Assembly (NCBI RefSeq): GCF_014698045.1
Contig: NZ_JACJSE010000029.1
Location: 16,223 to 80,222, forward strand
From: Aulosira sp. FACHB-615
GTDB taxonomy: Bacteria > Cyanobacteriota > Cyanobacteriia > Cyanobacteriales > Nostocaceae
Direction: 5' to 3'
DNA length: 64,000 nucleotides
The first letter of the stretch is position 1. Each line of letters begins with the position of its first letter. Of the stretch, positions 9,701 through 18,941 are shown piece after piece. Under the pieces are notes generated by a model. It saw nothing but the letters and a program-made list of their open reading frames with translations, had not been told where the DNA came from and did not search any database. Made by a program: the position numbers and the translations under genes.

Positions 9701-12564
9701 ACAGTCGAGCCGCAACCTTTGTTGTGTTCGCTGGATATATTTACCACTGTACTGCCCCTTTAAGAGAGACAATACCAATTTTACAGTTAGGCTATCAAGC
9801 AGGGGTCGAAACAGGTAGTTTAGAATTTGTGCTTTATACAGTGCAAGCACTGACCTTGAATGCCTTTTGGTCAGGGCAAGATTTGAGTGAGGTAGAATAC
9901 CAAATTCGCTCTTATCACCAGCAGTTGCAAGAACTCAAGCAAGTAACTACCGCCAAGCATTATTTAATTTACTGGGAAACTGCTCTGATTCTGCTGGGTA
10001 AATCAGAAGATGAAGTAACTTTACGTCAAGCATCTTATGAAGCCACATTAATTGCCGAGGTGCAAGTTTCTCAAGATGTCTTTCGCTTGTGTATATTTTA
10101 TCTGCATCGATTTATCTTGAATTTTTGGTTAGGAGAATATGGCCAAGCTCAACAAGATGCTGCCCAAACCAGACAGTATTTAGCAGGGTGCGTTGGTACA
10201 ATTATCGAACCTGTTTTTTACTTTTATGATGCTTTGATAATGCTGGCTACATTGCCTCAAGGAAGTGAGGTGACAGAAACTCAATGGCAAAGGATAGAAG
10301 AGAATCAAACAGCTTTAAATAATTGGGCGCAATATGCACCAATGAATCATCAACATAAAGTTGATTTGATAGCAGCCGAAAAATATCGAGTTTTGGGGCA
10401 GAAAGCTGAAGCCATTGAACAATATAATCAGGCGATCGCCGGAGCAAAAACTAATGGATATCTCCAAGAAGAAGCTCTGAGTCATGAACTAGCTGCTAAA
10501 TTTTACCTTAATTGGGGTCAAGAGAAATTGGCGGCAATTTATCTGCAAGACGCTTACTATTGCTATGCGCGTTGGGGTGCGAAAGCGAAAACTGAAGAGT
10601 TAGAAAATGCTTACCCCAATTTGTTACAGCCAATTTTACAGCCAACTGCCCAAAGTCTAATTCCTTTAGAAACCCTAGCCTCGATTGCTAGTCCCAAAGT
10701 TTCTATTCATTCTTCCAGCAAAACCATCCGTTCCGCCAGTACCCTCAACACGGCTCTAGACTTTGCCACCATTATCAAAGTTTCTCAAAGCTTGTCTGGA
10801 GTAATTCAACTAGATGAGCTACTACACCAACTCACTCAGATTATTTTGCAAAATTCTGGTGGCGATCACTGCGTCTTAATTTTGCCTGATACACAAGGAG
10901 AATGGCAGGTAAGAGCCATCGCTACACCTGAACACACCGAACTTTGCTCGCAACCCTTAGAAGGCAATCTCAATTTACCAGTCAAGCTGATTCAGTATGT
11001 GAAACACACCCAAGAACTTCTGGTGATTGATGACATTCAAACAGATTTACCTGTAATTGATGAGTATTTACAGGAAAAACAGCCGAAAAGTCTTTTATGC
11101 TTGCCGATTCTCAATCAAGGGCATTTAATTGGCATTTTGTATTTAAAGAATCGCTCTGCAAGTGGGGTGTTTACTAGCGATCGCATTCTCATTCTCAATT
11201 TTCTTTGTACTCAAGCAGCGATTTCTCTAGAAAATGCCCGACTTTATCAAGATTCTCAGATTGCTTTGCAAGAACTACAACAGTCTCAACAACTGCTAAG
11301 AAGTATTATCGACAACATTCCCCAGGTCGTTTTTTGGAAAGACCGCAACTCAAATTATTTGGGATGTAATCAAAAATTTGCCATCATGGCAGGATTGCCA
11401 TCGCCAGAAGCGATCGTTGGTAAAAACGACTATGATTTACCTTGGAGCAAAGCTGAATCTGACTCCTATCGTGAATATGATCGCCGGATTATGGAGTCTA
11501 AACAGCCACAATTACATATTATTGAAACGCAACAGCAAACAGATGGTAAAACTATCTGGATAGATACCAGTAAAATTCCTCTGTGCGATGAAGCCGGAGA
11601 AGTCTATGGAATTTTAGGTAGTTATGAAGATATTAGCGATCGCAAACAAACTGAAGTTGCAATTCAGCAAAAATCTCAGGAATTAGAAAAAGCTCTGCAA
11701 GAACTACAACAAGCACAACTACAAATGGTGCAGAATGAAAAAATGTCTGCATTAGGTAACTTAGTTGCTGGTGTCGCCCATGAAATGAATAATCCTCTGG
11801 GATTTATTTCGGCTAGTCTCCAACAAGCTAAACCCACCTTAACCGATATTATCGAACACCTAGCACTATATCAACAAGCTTTACCCAATACCCCAGACGA
11901 AATCCTCGACCATGCAGAAAAAATTGACATTGATTATAGTTTAGAAGACTTGCCAAAAGTTCTTGATGCAATGGTGTTAGCTTGCGATCGACTACAAAAT
12001 ATTAGTACCAGTTTAAGAACTTTCTCCCGTGCCGATAAAGATTACAAAGTTACATTTAATATCAATGAAGGCATTGATAGTACAATTTTAATTCTCAAAC
12101 ATCGCCTCAAAGCTAATGAACAACGTCCAGCAATTAACGTAGTTACAGAATACGCTAATTGTTCACCCATTGCTTGTTTTCCTGGACAATTAAATCAGGT
12201 ATTTATGAATATTCTTGCTAATGCTATTGATGCGTTAGATGAATCAGGCATGGGAAGGAGTTATGAGGAACTTAAATTAAATCCTCATCAAATAATTGTG
12301 AAAACTGCCATTGAAAATCACAGCCTCAAAATATCAATTGCTGATAATGGTAAAGGCATGAGTGAAGAGGTCAAATTGCATATTTTTGACCATTTATTTA
12401 CGACAAAAGGAGTTGGGAAAGGTACAGGACTCGGACTAGCGATCGCTCGACAAATTGTTGAAGAAAAACATGGGGGTAAAATTGCAGTCAATTCTGTTTT
12501 AGGACAGGGAACAGAGTTTGTAATTTCCCTACCGATTACAGATAATTCTATTAACAATAACTAA
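6730..12564 (+). CDS. HstK-type dual kinase paralog with a single PAS domain
   Basis: A 1944-residue paralog of the preceding gene with the same order: Ser/Thr kinase (K42, HKDIKPAN, DFS instead of DFG), STAND-type ATPase (Walker A GFSGIGKTA at about 333-341, Walker B IFLDD), helical region, GAF (about 1343-1510), one PAS (about 1523-1640) and histidine kinase with H1684 in GVAHEMNN plus a complete ATPase lid. It is 139 residues shorter, mainly through lack of the second PAS. Part of the DNA (about 7460-7740) is almost identical to the first gene, while the N-terminal 100 residues have diverged clearly. Likely a cytosolic sensor that phosphorylates both Ser/Thr and His/Asp targets. Ligand and output are unknown. 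Confidence 0.92.
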   Translation: MATVTCTPIIPGYQICAQLYVGAKTHVYQAIRQSDHLPVVIKLLASEYPSFHELLEFRNQYTISKNLQIPGIVQPLSLLTHHNSYILVMPDTGKISLQEYVNSTHISLVEFLSIAIQLTSILDAIHQNRVIHKDIKPANILIHPHTKQVQLIDFSIASLLPKETSEIKNPNVLEGTLAYISPEQTGRMNRGIDYRSDYYSLGVTLYELLTGELPFNSDDPMELVHCHLAKMPQVIESSKPIPQVVAEIVLKLMAKNAEDRYQSALGLKHDLELCLTQLKDTGAIRHFKIAQRDVCDRFLIPEKLYGREAEVSTLLQAFERVASGTSEMMLVAGFSGIGKTAVVNEVHKPITRQQGYFIKGKFDQFNRNIPFSAFVQVFRDLMGQLLAESDSQLRIWKQQVLAALGDNAQVITKVIPELELIIGTQPTAPELSGLAAQNRFNLLFEKFIQVFTTKEHPLVIFLDDLQWADAASLKLIELLISESSTGYLLLIGAYRDNEVFAAHPLMLTLDAIAKAKATVNTITLKPLSTSSLNQLIADTLHCAGNLAQPLTELVYQKTQGNPFFATQFLKALHQEKLINFDLQTGHWQCDISQLKSTALTDDVVELMAQQLKKLPLATQNVLKLAACVGNQFDLSTLTIVSEQSEAATASDLWKALQEGLILPISQIYKFFQLENLEQSEIAQNANPSYRFLHDRVQQAAYSLIPDDQKQAVHYNIGQLLLKQISLSAREEQIFALVNQLNYGTSLITAQSQRNELAQMNLCAGRKARVATAYQAAYEYATVGLGLLATDTWQHQYEMTLALHELAAETAALSGDFEQMEYWINAVIQHTKTPLDQVQSYQIKIQALNSRNDFIAAIATGKSVLQTLGVSLPDQPTSEDVQQARQQIQDLIGDRAIADLIHLPKLVAPEQLAIMQIAASIIPACYVTASPLYPLVVALQVQHSIQYGNSLFSPWSYANYAFQIKLIWGDIREAEQFGQLAYQLGLEPEFKYSRAATFVVFAGYIYHCTAPLRETIPILQLGYQAGVETGSLEFVLYTVQALTLNAFWSGQDLSEVEYQIRSYHQQLQELKQVTTAKHYLIYWETALILLGKSEDEVTLRQASYEATLIAEVQVSQDVFRLCIFYLHRFILNFWLGEYGQAQQDAAQTRQYLAGCVGTIIEPVFYFYDALIMLATLPQGSEVTETQWQRIEENQTALNNWAQYAPMNHQHKVDLIAAEKYRVLGQKAEAIEQYNQAIAGAKTNGYLQEEALSHELAAKFYLNWGQEKLAAIYLQDAYYCYARWGAKAKTEELENAYPNLLQPILQPTAQSLIPLETLASIASPKVSIHSSSKTIRSASTLNTALDFATIIKVSQSLSGVIQLDELLHQLTQIILQNSGGDHCVLILPDTQGEWQVRAIATPEHTELCSQPLEGNLNLPVKLIQYVKHTQELLVIDDIQTDLPVIDEYLQEKQPKSLLCLPILNQGHLIGILYLKNRSASGVFTSDRILILNFLCTQAAISLENARLYQDSQIALQELQQSQQLLRSIIDNIPQVVFWKDRNSNYLGCNQKFAIMAGLPSPEAIVGKNDYDLPWSKAESDSYREYDRRIMESKQPQLHIIETQQQTDGKTIWIDTSKIPLCDEAGEVYGILGSYEDISDRKQTEVAIQQKSQELEKALQELQQAQLQMVQNEKMSALGNLVAGVAHEMNNPLGFISASLQQAKPTLTDIIEHLALYQQALPNTPDEILDHAEKIDIDYSLEDLPKVLDAMVLACDRLQNISTSLRTFSRADKDYKVTFNINEGIDSTILILKHRLKANEQRPAINVVTEYANCSPIACFPGQLNQVFMNILANAIDALDESGMGRSYEELKLNPHQIIVKTAIENHSLKISIADNGKGMSEEVKLHIFDHLFTTKGVGKGTGLGLAIARQIVEEKHGGKIAVNSVLGQGTEFVISLPITDNSINNN

Positions 12565-12705
12565 GTGGGAGACAAGGGGGACAAGGTAGTTTGATGAAAC
12601 TTATTTCTTTGCCAAGAATGAAAGAGAAACTAGTATGTTTACTCAGCACTTTCAACTCAGCACTCAGCACTTCCAAAAAGAAGAGATGTTTGTTCATCAT
12701 TGAGT

Positions 12706-14298
12706 TCAAAAATCAAAGGTTGTACGAACAACTCCAACATATTGAGTATCGTTATTGCGGTTGTTTTCTGGGTTGAGAATTACCCAAAAACCAGGAGTCA
12801 CCGATATATTATTGTTCAGTCGCCAGCGATAAAATGCTTCGATGTGGTAAGAGTTATCTCCTTCTTGACGGACATCACTGTGAGCAACTCGCGGTGGTAA
12901 ACCAAAAATAATTCCTGGGAGATTACCCTTACCCCCCACATCAGGAAATGACATACCAATTGCCCCAAACCACGCATTAGCATTGTCGCCACTATTGACA
13001 AACAAAGAATCTGTACTACCCCGCCCATTAGAAATATCGCTGAAACCAGAGTTTTTGGCAGTCGCCCAAATATATCCACCCCAAGCATGAACCTGGAAAT
13101 TTGGGGAAAAGCGATAGTATCCTTGCATCCCCATAATACTGTTAGCAGTGGCAATGCTATTCCCAAACGGAGAAGTTGCTAAAACGCTTCCCGTCCCACC
13201 TGTAAGATCAACTACGCCACCAGGGCTATAACCATGAGAGTAAGCTACACCCACAGCGCCTTTTTGACCATGATAAACCAAATGTGCCAGGGCGTTATAA
13301 CCACCATCAAATAAGCCGTTTTTCTCGGTTGGGTTATTCGGACTGCTGGCTAAATAGCCCAAAGTCAGCACCAAGTCTTGAGTAATATTCCAGTTAGCGC
13401 CCACACCACCGCCACCTCTACGGAATATAGGGCTATACGAACCAAACAGTGAAAGTACTCCATTACCATCATCAGCAATACTCGCAGGTGTGACTGTGCT
13501 GGAAATATCTGTATAACCAATGCCGGTAGGGCCAACTACAAAGGAGAGGGAATCACTCACCGGGAAGTAATAACGAACATGGGGTACAAACAGGGTATTG
13601 TTACTATCAAAATCGAAGTTCAAGCGTGTCATCCCTGTGCCTGTGGCCGCCGCCACTTGACTAGAACCATTGGTATTCGTAAAGTTACCAAATTCCAGCC
13701 GGACTCGCAGTAAATCTTTGCCTGTAAAACTACTTTCTAAATTCAAACGACCGCGAGTTGCCAAGAATGGGTTAGTTTCATCTTTTGTACCACCTACTTT
13801 GTTACCAAAGGTATCACTCACAGCCGTAATAATTTGAGCATTTAACCTGGTGGTCGTAGAAAATTGCTGTTGTTCTAAAGTGTTTGTCCGCGCTTCTAAA
13901 TTATCTATCCGACCTCGTATGGTGTTTAATTCGGTGGCAAAGTCTGTCTGTAACTTTTGCAATACCGCTAAGTCTTCTTTGTTGACTAGTTCACTAGTAG
14001 ATGTGGCAATTAACTCGTTGATATGGTCTAAGCAAGCATTTAAACCGGCAGTAAATTCGTACCGCGTTAAGGCACGATTACCACGATAAGTATAATTCGG
14101 ATAGCCTGTTAGACAACTGTAGCGTTCTACTAACGATTGCAAGGCTGTAAATGCCCAATCTGTTGGCTGTACATCAGCAAATTGGGACACTGATGTGACT
14201 TGTCCTTGCAGTGTGTGAGTATTATCTATAGGCTCTGCCAAGACTGCTGGAGAGGCTAAGAGTAGAAGGGAAAAACTGTACAAAAGATGTTTCAACAT
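12706..14298 (-). CDS. oprB: Outer-membrane porin, SLH/OprB type
   Basis: About 530 residues when started at the ATG at 14298, which begins directly with a good signal peptide (hydrophobic LLYSFSLLLLAS, cleavage near AVLA). An upstream in-frame ATG at 14325 would add nine residues. After the signal comes an SLH-like segment (FADVQPTDWAFTALQSLVER), then a coiled coil (NTIRGRIDNLEARTNTLEQQ), then a long beta-rich region ending in phenylalanine (TTFDF), as in beta-barrel outer-membrane proteins. These are the hallmarks of cyanobacterial OprB/iron-uptake type porins. The position directly next to GlcP and Frt sugar transporters suggests that it admits sugars to the periplasm. Family members with other substrates look alike, so the sugar role is inferred from context. 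Confidence 0.85.
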   Translation of the reverse strand: MLKHLLYSFSLLLLASPAVLAEPIDNTHTLQGQVTSVSQFADVQPTDWAFTALQSLVERYSCLTGYPNYTYRGNRALTRYEFTAGLNACLDHINELIATSTSELVNKEDLAVLQKLQTDFATELNTIRGRIDNLEARTNTLEQQQFSTTTRLNAQIITAVSDTFGNKVGGTKDETNPFLATRGRLNLESSFTGKDLLRVRLEFGNFTNTNGSSQVAAATGTGMTRLNFDFDSNNTLFVPHVRYYFPVSDSLSFVVGPTGIGYTDISSTVTPASIADDGNGVLSLFGSYSPIFRRGGGGVGANWNITQDLVLTLGYLASSPNNPTEKNGLFDGGYNALAHLVYHGQKGAVGVAYSHGYSPGGVVDLTGGTGSVLATSPFGNSIATANSIMGMQGYYRFSPNFQVHAWGGYIWATAKNSGFSDISNGRGSTDSLFVNSGDNANAWFGAIGMSFPDVGGKGNLPGIIFGLPPRVAHSDVRQEGDNSYHIEAFYRWRLNNNISVTPGFWVILNPENNRNNDTQYVGVVRTTFDF

Positions 14299-14641
14299 GG
14301 TGTATGGTGTAGTAAAAATCTGCATGGTAAATTAGAAACCTCTGGCTGTATCTGAGCTTGAGAGATTTCGATTTATATGGCAGGAGGCAACTTGAACGAA
14401 CCACAGAGGCGCAGAGGACGCTGAGGAAAGAGAGTTTCACAGAGTTTTTGTGTAAATCGATAGATTCTCTGGACTTAAAAACTCAACTTTCTATTAATTT
14501 CTCACTGATTTATATGTCTGCAATAATAGCACAGGTGATTGATGTGAAAGCTTTTATCTGCGGTTAATGATTCTGACTGAAGTGAGAACCGCTATGGAGG
14601 GAATAGAGAATCTGAAAACTGTTCCCTATTCCCTGGCGTAA

Positions 14642-16042
14642 TTACATATCTTCTAATTCCATACCTTTGGTTTCCTTGATAAAAAAGAGGACGAAAAATA
14701 ATGAGATAGCGGCCGCAGTGGTATAAAGTCCGTAGGCTGCACCCAAGCCGAAATATTGCAGAATCGGAGGAAATGATGTGGAAACAGCGAAATTAGCTAC
14801 CCACTGCATCGCGGCTGCAACAGAAAGTGCTGCGGCGCGAATTTTATTGTTAAACATTTCGCCTAAGAGTACCCAGGTGACTGGCCCCCAGGAGAAACCG
14901 AAGCAAAATACATAGAGGTTGGCAGCTAAAAGTGCAACAAGACCTGAACTACCACTGAGATTTGGGTTGCCAGCAGCATCTAGTGGCGCAGTACCGAAAA
15001 TCGATGCCATTGTTCCCAAGGTAATGGTCATCCCGATTGACCCTAGAATTAGTAAGGGCTTACGACCAAATTTATCAACGAAGGCGATCGCTACTAATGT
15101 AGTAATAATATTTACTGCACCTGTAATTACTGTGATGCTAAGGGAATCTTTTTCAGAAAAGCCAACAGCCTGCCATAAAACACTGCTGTAGTAAAAAATG
15201 ACGTTAATACCGACGAATTGTTGAAGTAAAGATATACCGATACCAACCCAAACTATGGGGAGAAGTCCGCCACTCCGGCGTAAAAGGTCAGAAAATTGCG
15301 GTTCCCGTTCCCGCATCACTGTTTGGCGAATTTCTTCGATTTTGGCGAGGACGTTACCCCCGATAATTTTATTCAACACATTGGCGGCTTCTGGTTCTCG
15401 TCCTTGGGCTACTAAATAGCGGGGTGATTCAGGAATCATTAAAGCAGCCATACCATACAACACCGCCGGCGGAATTTCTGTCCAAAACATCCACCGCCAA
15501 GCATCTATACCAAACAAAAACGGTGACTCGGCGGAACCTGCGGATACTGCTATAAAGTAGTCGCATAGCAGGGCGATGAAAATTCCTACAACAATTGCTA
15601 GTTGTTGCAGAGATCCCAATCTACCCCGCAAATTACTAGGGGAACATTCAGCAATGTAAGCTGGGGCAATGACACTGGCTGCACCAACCGCCAACCCACC
15701 CAACACCCGCCAAAAGGTAAAATCCCAAATGGTAAAGGGTAGCCCTGAACCGATAGCACTAATGGTAAATAATACGGAGGCTACTACCATTGCTTTGACT
15801 CGACCATAGCGATCGGCAATCTTTCCCGCATAAAAGGCTCCTACGGCCGAACCTAATAATGCTAAGGATACTGCTAAACCAGTTTGGAGACTGTTGGCGT
15901 TGAAAGCTGTTGTCAGGGCTGCAACTGCACCGTTAATCACGGCGGTATCAAACCCGAACAGAAAGCCACCCAGGGCAGCAGCACCAGCAATTAAAATTAC
16001 ATAAAAGTTGTTAGATTTACGACGAGTTGTGGTGGATGTCAT
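14642..16042 (-). CDS. glcP: MFS sugar:proton symporter (GlcP type)
   Basis: A 466-residue inner-membrane permease of the major facilitator sugar-porter family with about 12 membrane segments. Visible signatures are DRYGR (loop 2-3), the N-terminal half motif ending PESPRYLV, FGRKPLL in the C-terminal half and PETKG-like KETKGMELE near the end. In Nostoc punctiforme a homologous permease next to oprB and frt genes takes up glucose and is needed for plant symbiosis. Here the same neighbourhood is seen, supporting glucose uptake. It lies downstream of frtC on the same strand after a 185-bp gap filled by palindromic repeats, so it may be separately transcribed. Confidence 0.88.
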   Translation of the reverse strand: MTSTTTRRKSNNFYVILIAGAAALGGFLFGFDTAVINGAVAALTTAFNANSLQTGLAVSLALLGSAVGAFYAGKIADRYGRVKAMVVASVLFTISAIGSGLPFTIWDFTFWRVLGGLAVGAASVIAPAYIAECSPSNLRGRLGSLQQLAIVVGIFIALLCDYFIAVSAGSAESPFLFGIDAWRWMFWTEIPPAVLYGMAALMIPESPRYLVAQGREPEAANVLNKIIGGNVLAKIEEIRQTVMREREPQFSDLLRRSGGLLPIVWVGIGISLLQQFVGINVIFYYSSVLWQAVGFSEKDSLSITVITGAVNIITTLVAIAFVDKFGRKPLLILGSIGMTITLGTMASIFGTAPLDAAGNPNLSGSSGLVALLAANLYVFCFGFSWGPVTWVLLGEMFNNKIRAAALSVAAAMQWVANFAVSTSFPPILQYFGLGAAYGLYTTAAAISLFFVLFFIKETKGMELEDM

Positions 16043-16227
16043 GGTTGTATTTGGTGTTGGGGAATAAGATTATGAGTTATTCACGCAGAGACGCATACTT
16101 CGACCCTTCTCCTGCCGGAGACGCTACGCGAACGACAGGCTCAGAGCGGCGCTGCGCTCAGTAAGCGGAGGCGCAGAGAGGAGAGACAAAGAGTTGAAAC
16201 ATTTGCCTTTCTGCCTCCTGCTTTCTT
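16043..16227. repeat. Interspersed palindromic repeat cluster between glcP and frtC
   Basis: The segment 16080-16180 contains CTTCTCCTGCCGGAGACGC, GCTACGCGAACGACAGG and GCTCAGAGCGGCGCTGCGC, short self-complementary motifs that recur elsewhere in this window (around 6400, 18825 and 42630). They are typical interspersed repeats of Nostoc-type genomes. No terminator with a T-run was recognised. Confidence 0.55.
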
Positions 16228-17226
16228 TTACCGTCGGGAACGTCTGCGGAGTCTATCAATCATGACTGCGGCAATGATGACTAAGCCTTTCACAACGAGT
16301 TGCCAGAAGTAAGACATATTCAACAGGGTCAAACCGTTGTTGAGGACAGCAATGATTAATGCACCCAAGAGTGTGCCGCCGATTGTGCCAATACCACCTG
16401 TAAAGCTGGTTCCGCCAAGGATGACGGCAGCGATCGCATCTAGTTCATAACCTTGTCCTAACATTCCTGTGGCACTGTACAGGCGACTAGCACTCATCAC
16501 TCCGGCTAAACCTGCCAGCAATCCACTTACGCCATACACAAACAACAACACCCGATTGACTTTTATACCTGTTAATCTGGCGGCTCGTTCGTTACCACCA
16601 ACAGCGTATATCTGGACACCTAAAACTGTCTGTCTCAGTACAAACCAACTCACAGCCACTGTTAATAAAGCGAGGATAACTAAGCAAGGCAAGGGGCCGA
16701 CGTAGCTATTACCTATCCAAGCAAAGTTGATGTTGCGGTTAATAACGGTTGTGCCATTAGCTACTAAATAAGCAGCACCCCGTAAGGCTGTTAATGAACC
16801 CAAGGTGACAATAAACGGTGGAACATCCAAATAGGTGATTAATGCACCGTTGAGTAAACCCAGACATAATCCTGTCAATAAAGCAGCCGGAACAGCTAAC
16901 CAACCCAAGACAGGGATGAGAGAGGCTAACACTGCAACTACAGCAGATACAGCCAAGATAGAACCTACGGAAAGGTCAATCCCGCCAGTAAGAATCACAA
17001 ATGTCATGCCTGTTGCCAGCACTATATTAATAGATGCCTGACGTAAGATATTGACGGCGTTACCTGCGGTGAAAAAGTTGGGACTCAGCAGGGAAAATAA
17101 AATACAGATAATGACGAGAATCGGTAAAATACCAGCAACTTGCAAAAAGTTATTGATGGCTTTACGCCGACTGGCTGTGGCATTTTGGTTAGGTCTGTTG
17201 TTGACAGGTCTTAAGGCTTGACTCAT
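16228..17226 (-). CDS. frtC: Fructose-type sugar ABC transporter permease
   Basis: A 332-residue integral membrane protein of the ribose/fructose ABC permease family (BPD_transp_2). It has about ten hydrophobic segments, the conserved stretch LTGGIDLSVGSILAVSA and the loop VGGNERAARLTGIKV, followed by AVILGGTSFTGGIGTIGGT near the C-terminus. The first codons overlap the end of the ATPase gene by four bases (17223-17226), so the two are translationally coupled. With the ATPase and binding protein it forms a complete importer; the likely substrate, fructose, comes from the match of the whole cluster to frtRABC of Anabaena variabilis. Confidence 0.9.
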   Translation of the reverse strand: MSQALRPVNNRPNQNATASRRKAINNFLQVAGILPILVIICILFSLLSPNFFTAGNAVNILRQASINIVLATGMTFVILTGGIDLSVGSILAVSAVVAVLASLIPVLGWLAVPAALLTGLCLGLLNGALITYLDVPPFIVTLGSLTALRGAAYLVANGTTVINRNINFAWIGNSYVGPLPCLVILALLTVAVSWFVLRQTVLGVQIYAVGGNERAARLTGIKVNRVLLFVYGVSGLLAGLAGVMSASRLYSATGMLGQGYELDAIAAVILGGTSFTGGIGTIGGTLLGALIIAVLNNGLTLLNMSYFWQLVVKGLVIIAAVMIDRLRRRSRR

Positions 17227-18773
17227 GATGCTACCTCCGATGCTCCAGTTGCACAGTGCATAATGTTTTCTTGGGTGATTTCTTTGCCTGGGGTGTCGTC
17301 GAGTTCGCCGACTAACTTTCCTTCGCGCATGACTAAAACGCGATCGCTCATCCCGACAATTTCGGGCAGTTCGCTAGAAACCATCAGAATTGCGACTCCT
17401 TGGGCGGCTAAGTCACTGATAATTCGGTAAATTTCGCTTTTCGCCCCAATATCTACGCCGCGTGTTGGTTCATCTAGCATCAAGACTCTGGGGTTAATAG
17501 CTAACCACCGCGCCAGCAGGAGTTTTTGTTGATTCCCTCCAGATAAATCCACGGCGCGAATTTCTAAGTTAGCTAGTCGGATATGGAAGTTTTCGACGGC
17601 TTCTGTGGCAATCTTATTAACTGAACCCCAGTTGACAATGCCAAGGTTGGCATCTTGCTTGAGTCTATTCAGACCAATATTCTTTCGGGAACTCATTTCT
17701 AGAAATAAACCTTGGTCTTTGCGGTCTTCTGGGACGTAACCAATACCTGCGGCGATCGCATCAGTGGGGGAATGAATCTCTAATTTTTTGCCATTTAAAA
17801 ATATTTCACCACTAACTTTGCGGTCAGCACCAAAAATTAACCGCGATACTTCTGTCCGTCCCGCACCCACCAACCCAGATAATCCCAAAATTTCCCCAGC
17901 CCGCAGTTGAAAACTCGTCGGCTGAATTTTGCGTCCGTCAGTAATATTTCTAACTTCCAGCACTACTGCACCAGGATTCTTTTGTCGTTGATGTTCGTAG
18001 AAGTCCTGCATGGAACGACCGACCATCATTTGTACTAATCGCTGGGGCGAAATTTCATCACGAGTCAAACTGCCAATATATTGACCATCACGCAACACAC
18101 TAATGCGGTCAGCCAAAGCATAGATTTCTTCCATCCGATGACTAATATAGATAATGGCAATGCCATCGTTGCGGAGTTTGCGAATCACTTCAAACAAGCG
18201 TTCCGTCTCGCGGTCAGATAAGGCGGCTGTCGGCTCATCCATCACCAAAATCCGGCTGTTATCTTTCAGCGCCCTGGCAATTTCGACTTGCTGTTGTTCA
18301 GCGATCGCTAATGTACCAACAATAGTTTGTGGTGTAAAAGTCGCTCCCAAGCTATTTAGTACTTGCTGGGCTTCGAGTTCCATCGTTTTGCGGTCTAAAA
18401 ATTGACCCCTCTGCAACTCACTCCCCATAAATATGTTTTCGGTAACGCTCAAGTTGGGTGCAACGTTCAATTCTTGATATATCAGGTTAATACCTGCTTG
18501 TCTGGCTGTACCTGGGTCAGTAATTTTTACTGGTTGACCATTAATGCGAATCTCCCCTTCATCCGCAATGTAAGCCCCAGCGAGAATTTTCATTAATGTG
18601 CTTTTACCTGCGCCATTTTCACCCATCAGGGCGTGAACTTCGCCGGGATAAATGGTCAGATTTACACCTTGCAAAGCCGGAACACCATGAAATCGTTTGG
18701 CAATCCCCTGCATTTCTAATACAGGAATGGCTGTAGAAGCCGGTAGAAAATCAGTTTCAATATTTGTTGTCAT
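17223..18773 (-). CDS. frtB: Fructose-type sugar ABC transporter, double ATPase
   Basis: About 516 residues from the ATG at 18773. The in-frame ATG at 18821 lies in repeat sequence and is less likely. Two ABC cassettes are fused: the first has Walker A GENGAGKSTLMKIL and Walker B LVMDEPTAAL, the second has a degenerate Walker A (GLVGAGRTEVS), the signature LSGGNQQKLLLARWL and Walker B VLMLDEPTRGVD. This is the MglA/RbsA arrangement, in which one site is usually catalytically weak. It energises sugar import together with the permease and the binding lipoprotein. It sits between the frtA and frtC genes in the operon. Confidence 0.92.
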   Translation of the reverse strand: MTTNIETDFLPASTAIPVLEMQGIAKRFHGVPALQGVNLTIYPGEVHALMGENGAGKSTLMKILAGAYIADEGEIRINGQPVKITDPGTARQAGINLIYQELNVAPNLSVTENIFMGSELQRGQFLDRKTMELEAQQVLNSLGATFTPQTIVGTLAIAEQQQVEIARALKDNSRILVMDEPTAALSDRETERLFEVIRKLRNDGIAIIYISHRMEEIYALADRISVLRDGQYIGSLTRDEISPQRLVQMMVGRSMQDFYEHQRQKNPGAVVLEVRNITDGRKIQPTSFQLRAGEILGLSGLVGAGRTEVSRLIFGADRKVSGEIFLNGKKLEIHSPTDAIAAGIGYVPEDRKDQGLFLEMSSRKNIGLNRLKQDANLGIVNWGSVNKIATEAVENFHIRLANLEIRAVDLSGGNQQKLLLARWLAINPRVLMLDEPTRGVDIGAKSEIYRIISDLAAQGVAILMVSSELPEIVGMSDRVLVMREGKLVGELDDTPGKEITQENIMHCATGASEVAS

Positions 18774-18779
18774 GATTAT

Positions 18780-18935
18780 TAAGTGCTGAGTTGTGAGTGC
18801 TGAGTGCTGAGTGTTGTACACTGAGCGTTCGCGCAGCGTCTCCGACAGGAGAAGTCGAAGTGTACGTGCTGAGTTAATATTTCTCCCCCTTATCTCCCTT
18901 ATCTCCCTTGTCTCCCTTGTCCCCCTTCTCCCCTA
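18780..18935. repeat. Heptamer repeats and palindromic repeat between frtA and frtB
   Basis: On the plus strand 18783-18816 shows repeated GTGCTGA heptamers, 18825-18862 a palindromic Nostoc repeat (GCGCAGCGTCTCCGACAGGA) and 18888-18935 tandem TTATCTCCC/TTGTCTCCC units. The insertion of these elements between two co-oriented transporter genes lengthens the operon spacer to 168 bp. Confidence 0.55.
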
Positions 18936-18941
18936 CCTCTT

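Noticed and set aside
12591..12900. Short reading frames after the second kinase
   Set aside because: They overlap the end of the porin gene on the other strand or repeat sequence and have no recognisable features.
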